A DNA stretch of 64,000 nucleotides, from the NCBI GenBank assembly GCA_965250205.1, contig CBDFNK010000011.1:1-64000 (forward strand), read 5' to 3'. Every line of letters starts with the position of its first letter. Within the stretch, counting starts at the first letter, position 1. The position numbers were made by a program, and so were the translations under genes. Shown here piece after piece: positions 59,722 through 64,000 of the stretch. Origin of the DNA: JAHZKN01 sp965250205 (GTDB lineage: Bacteria > Pseudomonadota > Alphaproteobacteria > Rhizobiales > Hyphomicrobiaceae). The notes beneath the pieces were generated by a model. The model searched no databases. It worked only from the letters and a program-made list of their open reading frames with translations, and had not been told where the DNA came from.

Positions 59722-60753
59722 TTAAAGCGCGTTGCCGGTGAATTCGCCGAGTGCACAGCGGGCGCCATTGGCATGCAGGCGCGCGCAGACCTGGCTGGCT
59801 TCGTTGGCCGTATTGAACGGTCCAGCAATGAGGTCATACGTCAGGCCTGTTGCGTCAATGCCCGTCACGTAGCGCGGTTGCAGGCGCTTCAGTGATGCGC
59901 CGTGGCGGTCGGCCAGAGCGTTCCAGCTGAGACGCAGTGAATCTACCGACGGTCCGGTTGCAATGCGCACACCGATGGGCCGGGTCGCGCGTGTGACGAC
60001 GGCAGGGCCAAAGGTAATAGGTTTCGTGGCGGCTCTTCCGATGCTGCCTGTTGTGATTTTTGCAGGTGCCTTGGCAATGGGCTTAGGTGCCGGTTTGGGT
60101 TTGGCAAGCGCAGCAACTTTTTTTGGCGCTGTTTTGGCCGTTGCGGTGGGCGCTGCCTTGATAGCTGATTTGGTGACTTCAGCCACGGTTTTCTCAGGCG
60201 CATCCTTTGCAGTCTGCTTCACAAGCGTTGTGGATTTTTTTTTAGCTTCCGGGCCATTGAGAATTTTCGCGCCACCCAAACGTTCTGCAATTTCGTCAGC
60301 GGCTTGCTTGCTCGACGCGCTAATCACGGCAGGAGTTTGAATAGGATCGGTTGACGGTGCGGACGTGTTTACTTCGGCCTCAGCTTTTGCCGCTTTCGCT
60401 TCAAGCGCGGCAATGCGATCGAGGTGCGATTTCTTTTCTGCGACACGTTTTGCGTCGTTGGCTTGGGTGCTTTGCAGATCTTTTTCCATCCGCGCGAGTT
60501 TATCGGCCAGGTTATCCGATTTGCCCGATTTCGTGCGCCCTATACGATTGTCCTGGCCAGCACTTGTTGTTGCCCCGCTTCGTGCCCCAAGGATATCGGG
60601 TCGGGCAACCGCGACCGAAATGTATGCGACAGCAATAATCGCCAGGATGCCCCAAACGGCAACGTAGGGTGTGGTCGCCCAAGCTGCACCACTTGCTGGC
60701 GTGGCCGGTGGCGCTGATGACGATGGTGAGGGCTTCAGGGCATCGTGCTGCAT
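59722..60753 (-). CDS. SPOR domain-containing inner-membrane protein
   Basis: 343 aa from ATG 60753. One helix (VAVWGILAIIAVAYISVAVA, residues 30-50), a long Ala/Lys/Pro-rich linker with a coiled-coil (NLADKLARMEKDLQSTQANDAKRVAEKKS) and a C-terminal SPOR-type domain (residues 255-343) that would bind peptidoglycan at septa. The open frame from 60912 lacks homology. Convergent with the metallopeptidase gene. Confidence 0.75.
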   Translation of the reverse strand: MQHDALKPSPSSSAPPATPASGAAWATTPYVAVWGILAIIAVAYISVAVARPDILGARSGATTSAGQDNRIGRTKSGKSDNLADKLARMEKDLQSTQANDAKRVAEKKSHLDRIAALEAKAAKAEAEVNTSAPSTDPIQTPAVISASSKQAADEIAERLGGAKILNGPEAKKKSTTLVKQTAKDAPEKTVAEVTKSAIKAAPTATAKTAPKKVAALAKPKPAPKPIAKAPAKITTGSIGRAATKPITFGPAVVTRATRPIGVRIATGPSVDSLRLSWNALADRHGASLKRLQPRYVTGIDATGLTYDLIAGPFNTANEASQVCARLHANGARCALGEFTGNAL

Positions 60754-61354
60754 GACTTTGAGATTTCCGCATACCTGTTGATCTGAACACTTGGATCCGA
60801 TTTGCCAAATGCACGATGGCAAAAACCTGCCGACCTTCTCAGAAGTCCGACATCCAATTGATTCGCTTCTGCCAGCCTTGTGTGAGTCGCTGAGACCGGT
60901 CAATAAAGCCACGGCCGGAGGCAGCGAACATGTGGATCAAATGTGGACCAACGGGCGCATGAAACGGGGCGGGGGGGGGGGGGAGCCCTGACACCAGGGT
61001 CGGCTTCCTACCCTAAGATCAAAGTTGCGGACCTGTTTTGGGCTATAGCCCCCTCAAAGGCCCCAAATTGGGGGTTCTCAAAGCCACAAACCGGTCAGGC
61101 CGCATGCCAATTGGCCTGTCTTCAGGTCTGAGGTGTGGACACAACTGGCACAGGTTATGCTGAGAAGAAGGAAGAGGGAGCGAGCCCAAGCCGAAGCAGG
61201 GGGGCGGGGCAGGCGCCCTTTTCATCGATCGGGACGGCCATCATGTGCAGAGACAACATTGCCACCCCCCTCGTCGATGGCGTAAGGGGGCGCTTAACAG
61301 TAGCCGCCACCGCAGCGGTCATCACAAAGCTGCAGCGCAAGGAATAGAAATAAA
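60754..61354. other. 601-bp intergenic region upstream of glmU with a G13 tract
   Basis: Contains a run of 13 G's at 60971-60983 and several short GC-rich inverted words. A frame 61135-61347 ends 7 bp before glmU but has GTG start, no ribosome-binding site and unusual composition. Probably long leader or regulatory DNA. Confidence 0.4.
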
Positions 61355-62716
61355 ATGAGCCGGCCACTCCTGACGATTGTCCTTGCCGCCGGTATGGGTA
61401 CGCGCATGAAATCGGCCCAACCAAAGGTGCTGCATCAGATTGCTGGGCGTTCGATGCTTGGTCATGCGTTGGCCAGTGCTCAAAGTCTCGGTGACGGCTC
61501 GGCAGCTGTTGTCGTGGGCCCAAACATGGACGCCGTCGCGGACGATGCAAAGCAATGGTCGCCAGATGCAGATATTTTTGTGCAGCAGACCCAACAGGGC
61601 ACAGCCGACGCGGTGTTAGCCGCCAGGCCGGCTCTGGAAGCACATACCGGTGATGTGTTGGTGCTTTATGGCGACACACCATTGATAACCACGAAGACGC
61701 TTCACGATATGCAGACAGCGCTTGATGAAGGCGCACGCGTTGTTGTGCTCGGATTCACGCCCGAAGATCCAACCGGCTATGGCAGATTGCTTGTTGAGGA
61801 TGCCGGCAACCTGACTGCCATTCGGGAACATAAAGACGCCAGCGACGCTGAACGCGCGGTGACACTGTGTAACTCTGGCGTGATGGCGTTCAGGATTGAC
61901 AATTTGGCGAGCGCGTTGGCGCAGATTGATAACAACAATCAGAACGGCGAATACTACCTGACCGACATGGTGGCACAGACCGTAAATGGGGGCGGTCGTG
62001 TCTCGGTTGTGATCGGCTCAAAAGATGAAGTGCTGGGTGTCAATTCACGTGATCAATTGGCGGAAGCCGAAGCTATCTGGCAGCGTTGGCGGCGCGCCCA
62101 GGTCATGCAAGCTGGTGTGACCATGATTGCACCTGAAACGGTGTGGTTCAGCTACGATACAAAACTTGGCCAAGACGTGCTGATCGAGCCGAATGTGTTT
62201 TTTGGGCCGAATGTTGAAATTGGCGATGGCGTGGTGATACGCGCCAATTGTCATTTCACTGGCGCAAAAGTGGGCAGGGGGGCCACCATCGGCCCGTTTG
62301 CGCGGCTACGTCCGGGTGCTGACCTCAGCGAAAATGTTCATGTTGGCAACTTTGTCGAGATTAAAAACGTCCAGGTCGGTGAGGGGGCAAAGGCCAATCA
62401 CTTATCCTACCTGGGCGATGGCAAAGTTGGTGCCGGTGCAAACCTTGGCGCTGGTACGATTTTCTGCAATTACGATGGCTTCTTCAAGCATCAGACCGAG
62501 ATTGGTGCGGGCGCATTTGTCGGCTCAAATTCAGCGCTGGTCGCCCCTATCAAAATCGGCGACGGTGCCTATATCGGCTCAGGGAGCGTCATCACCAAGG
62601 ACGTTGCCAAAGATGCCCTGGCCTTGGAGCGCTCGGCCCAAGAAGAACGTGCGGGATGGGCTGGGAAATTCCGCAAACTGATGTCTGATCGCAAACGTCG
62701 CGCGGCTCAGGGCTGA
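61355..62716 (+). CDS. glmU: Bifunctional N-acetylglucosamine-1-phosphate uridyltransferase / glucosamine-1-phosphate acetyltransferase
   Basis: 453 aa. N-terminal pyrophosphorylase domain (LAAGMGTRMKSAQPKVLHQIAGRSML; LYGDTPLI) followed by a left-handed beta-helix acetyltransferase from about residue 250 (repeated [LIV]-G-x-x-x-x hexapeptides: EIGDGVVIRANCHFTGAKVGRGATIGPFARLRPGADL; catalytic His in KANHLSYLGD). Makes UDP-GlcNAc. Pre-ATG AAGGAA. Upstream of glmS. Confidence 0.97.
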   Translation: MSRPLLTIVLAAGMGTRMKSAQPKVLHQIAGRSMLGHALASAQSLGDGSAAVVVGPNMDAVADDAKQWSPDADIFVQQTQQGTADAVLAARPALEAHTGDVLVLYGDTPLITTKTLHDMQTALDEGARVVVLGFTPEDPTGYGRLLVEDAGNLTAIREHKDASDAERAVTLCNSGVMAFRIDNLASALAQIDNNNQNGEYYLTDMVAQTVNGGGRVSVVIGSKDEVLGVNSRDQLAEAEAIWQRWRRAQVMQAGVTMIAPETVWFSYDTKLGQDVLIEPNVFFGPNVEIGDGVVIRANCHFTGAKVGRGATIGPFARLRPGADLSENVHVGNFVEIKNVQVGEGAKANHLSYLGDGKVGAGANLGAGTIFCNYDGFFKHQTEIGAGAFVGSNSALVAPIKIGDGAYIGSGSVITKDVAKDALALERSAQEERAGWAGKFRKLMSDRKRRAAQG

Positions 62717-62841
62717 GAAGGTTTCCCATGGTCTGGTTTTATCAATCGATGTTGATGGAAACGGACACAGAGTGTGATTTGTCCAGCCACTGAATGCGGC
62801 GTAAGGCACTTATAGAGTTCTAATTTGGAGACGTAGGGTAG

Positions 62842-64000
62842 ATGTGCGGCATCGTTGGCATCATTGGCAACAAACCCATTGCAGAAGATCTGGTGGAGGC
62901 GCTCAGGCGTCTTGAGTATCGCGGCTATGATTCTGCGGGCATTGCCACGATCGAGGACGGCAAGCTGGCGCGTCGGCGTGCAGAAGGAAAGTTGCGCAAT
63001 CTTGAAAAACGGCTGCAGAGCGAGCCTCTGCAGGGCCACATCGGTATCGGGCATACACGCTGGGCAACGCACGGCCGGCCAACGGAAGTCAACGCCCATC
63101 CGCATATGAGTGCCAAGGTTTCGGTCGTTCACAACGGTATTATTGAGAACTTTCGTGCTCTCAAGGAAGAGCTGACAGCGCGCGGTCACATGTTTGAATC
63201 AGACACAGACACCGAAGCAGTTGTTCATCTGATCACCGATGAGATGCAACAAGGGGCAACCGCGCCAGAAGCTGTTAAGCGTGCGCTCTCAAAGCTGCAA
63301 GGCGCGTTTGCGCTTGGTATTATTTTCGCCGGTGATGAAGACTTGATGATTGCGGCGCGTAAAGGCAGTCCGCTCGCGATTGGCCACGGCAAAGGCGAAA
63401 TGTATCTGGGCTCAGATGCTATTGCCTTGGCACCATTTACTTCTGAGATCACCTATCTTGAGGAGGGTGATTGGGCCGTGCTGCGTCGCTCTGGTGTCGA
63501 AATCTTTGACGTCAATTCAAAACCCGTTAAGCGGCAGGCTATTCGATCTGTTGCAAGCTCGTTGTTGGTTGACAAAGGCAATCATCGCCATTTCATGGCC
63601 AAGGAAATTCATGAGCAGCCTGAAGTTATTTCGCACACACTTGCCAATTACATCGATATGGCTGAGGCAAAAATTGTGTTGCCGGACCTTGGCGTCGATT
63701 TGGCAACCTTGCCACGCGTCACCATCTCAGCGTGTGGCACCGCTTATTATGCGGGTCTTGTTGCAAAGTATTGGTTGGAACAAGTCGCGCGTGTGCCGGT
63801 GGAAATAGATATTGCATCAGAGTTTCGCTATCGCGAAGCACCGATGCCGCCAGGTGGCCTTGCGGTGTTTATTTCCCAAAGCGGTGAAACGGCCGACACG
63901 CTGGCGGCCCTTCGCTATTGCAAAGAAAATGGCCAGAAGATCGCTTCTGTTGTTAACGTGCACACGTCCACCATTGCGCGTGAATCCGACAGTGTTTTAC
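62842..64000 (+). CDS. glmS: Glutamine--fructose-6-phosphate aminotransferase (3' truncated by window)
   Basis: Begins MCGIVGIIGNKPIAEDLVEALRRLEYRGYDSAGIATIEDG, with Cys2 the glutaminase nucleophile; HTRWATHGRPTEVNAHPH and HNGIIENF follow. The SIS domain starts near residue 290 (ISACGTAYYAGLVAKYWLE). Frame runs to the window end, so the enzyme continues. 125 bp after glmU, expected to share its transcript. First step of hexosamine synthesis. Confidence 0.97.
   Translation, partial: MCGIVGIIGNKPIAEDLVEALRRLEYRGYDSAGIATIEDGKLARRRAEGKLRNLEKRLQSEPLQGHIGIGHTRWATHGRPTEVNAHPHMSAKVSVVHNGIIENFRALKEELTARGHMFESDTDTEAVVHLITDEMQQGATAPEAVKRALSKLQGAFALGIIFAGDEDLMIAARKGSPLAIGHGKGEMYLGSDAIALAPFTSEITYLEEGDWAVLRRSGVEIFDVNSKPVKRQAIRSVASSLLVDKGNHRHFMAKEIHEQPEVISHTLANYIDMAEAKIVLPDLGVDLATLPRVTISACGTAYYAGLVAKYWLEQVARVPVEIDIASEFRYREAPMPPGGLAVFISQSGETADTLAALRYCKENGQKIASVVNVHTSTIARESDSVL

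Noticed and set aside
61135..61347. 70-aa gene immediately upstream of glmU
   Set aside because: GTG start without Shine-Dalgarno, low-complexity composition, and overlap with the glmU ribosome-binding site.
62717..62841. glmS ribozyme
   Set aside because: Such ribozymes are known from Gram-positive bacteria and the 125-bp spacer shows no matching core.

Overview
The window looks like part of the chromosome of an alphaproteobacterium, probably close to the Hyphomicrobiales/Rhodobiaceae-type lineages. The evidence is a purC-purS-purQ-purL-bolA-grxD purine/glutaredoxin neighbourhood with the F1-ATPase inhibitor zeta gene (DUF1476) beside purC, a eukaryote-like NADP isocitrate dehydrogenase, a LiuR-like MerR regulator next to beta-oxidation genes, and Sox proteins. 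The order is inferred from gene content only; there is no rRNA to test it.

Layout. 0-8.3 kb: a Kef-type antiporter (cut by the window edge), icd, a SPOUT RNA methyltransferase with an extra Cys-rich N-terminus, a secreted hypothetical protein, rpsD, and a bolA-grxD-PqiA-like operon. 8.3-9.9 kb: a 1.5-kb insert bounded by a perfect 27-bp direct repeat made of the 3' end of purL. 9.9-15.8 kb: purL, a small secreted-protein gene and a dispersed repeat, then purQ, purS, purC and, divergently, the zeta inhibitor. 15.8-18.4 kb: a serine hydrolase, a 35-bp tandem repeat, a third copy of the dispersed repeat, and a sodium:solute symporter. 18.6-30.2 kb: secreted and membrane proteins, an aldehyde dehydrogenase, a DMT exporter, purB, an S58 peptidase, a UspA protein, an AGCS amino-acid symporter and a CDGSH protein. 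30.3-33.2 kb: soxZ/soxY on one strand and soxS-like/flavocytochrome c sulfide dehydrogenase on the other. 33.4-41.7 kb: a beta-oxidation regulon (fadE, fadJ, fadI, fadD, MerR regulator), with a palindromic operator inside a near-consensus promoter. 42-45.6 kb: a NodF/NodE-like ACP and ketosynthase pair, two cyclophilin-like paralogues and a glycosyltransferase. 45.6-48.3 kb: a scarred accessory patch (a DUF4238 fragment joined to a SRAP fragment, orphan membrane proteins, a tRNA fragment) ending at an intact CAU tRNA. 48.4-54.9 kb: SIMPL, Tad/VWA, nitrilase plus GNAT, NTF2-like, YjbQ and TrhO. 54.9-57.9 kb: epmB-epmA divergent from efp, a complete EF-P lysylation module. 57.9-64 kb: a Cys/His peptidase-like protein, a zinc metallopeptidase, a SPOR protein, glmU and the start of glmS.

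How the genes work together. PurS, PurQ and PurL form the FGAM synthase; PurC and PurB act later in the same pathway. FadD, FadE, FadJ and FadI make a full beta-oxidation cycle. EpmA and EpmB modify Lys34 of EF-P. GlmS and GlmU supply UDP-GlcNAc. SoxYZ and the flavocytochrome subunit point to oxidation of reduced sulfur, although no other Sox enzymes are in view.

Caution: between about 9 and 22 kb many genes (a small gene at 9.1 kb, purQ, purC, the zeta inhibitor, an RBBP9-like hydrolase, the symporter and a membrane protein) carry frameshifts, and every one can be repaired by removing 1-2 inserted bases. Because purQ and purC are otherwise well conserved, sequence error is as likely as real decay.
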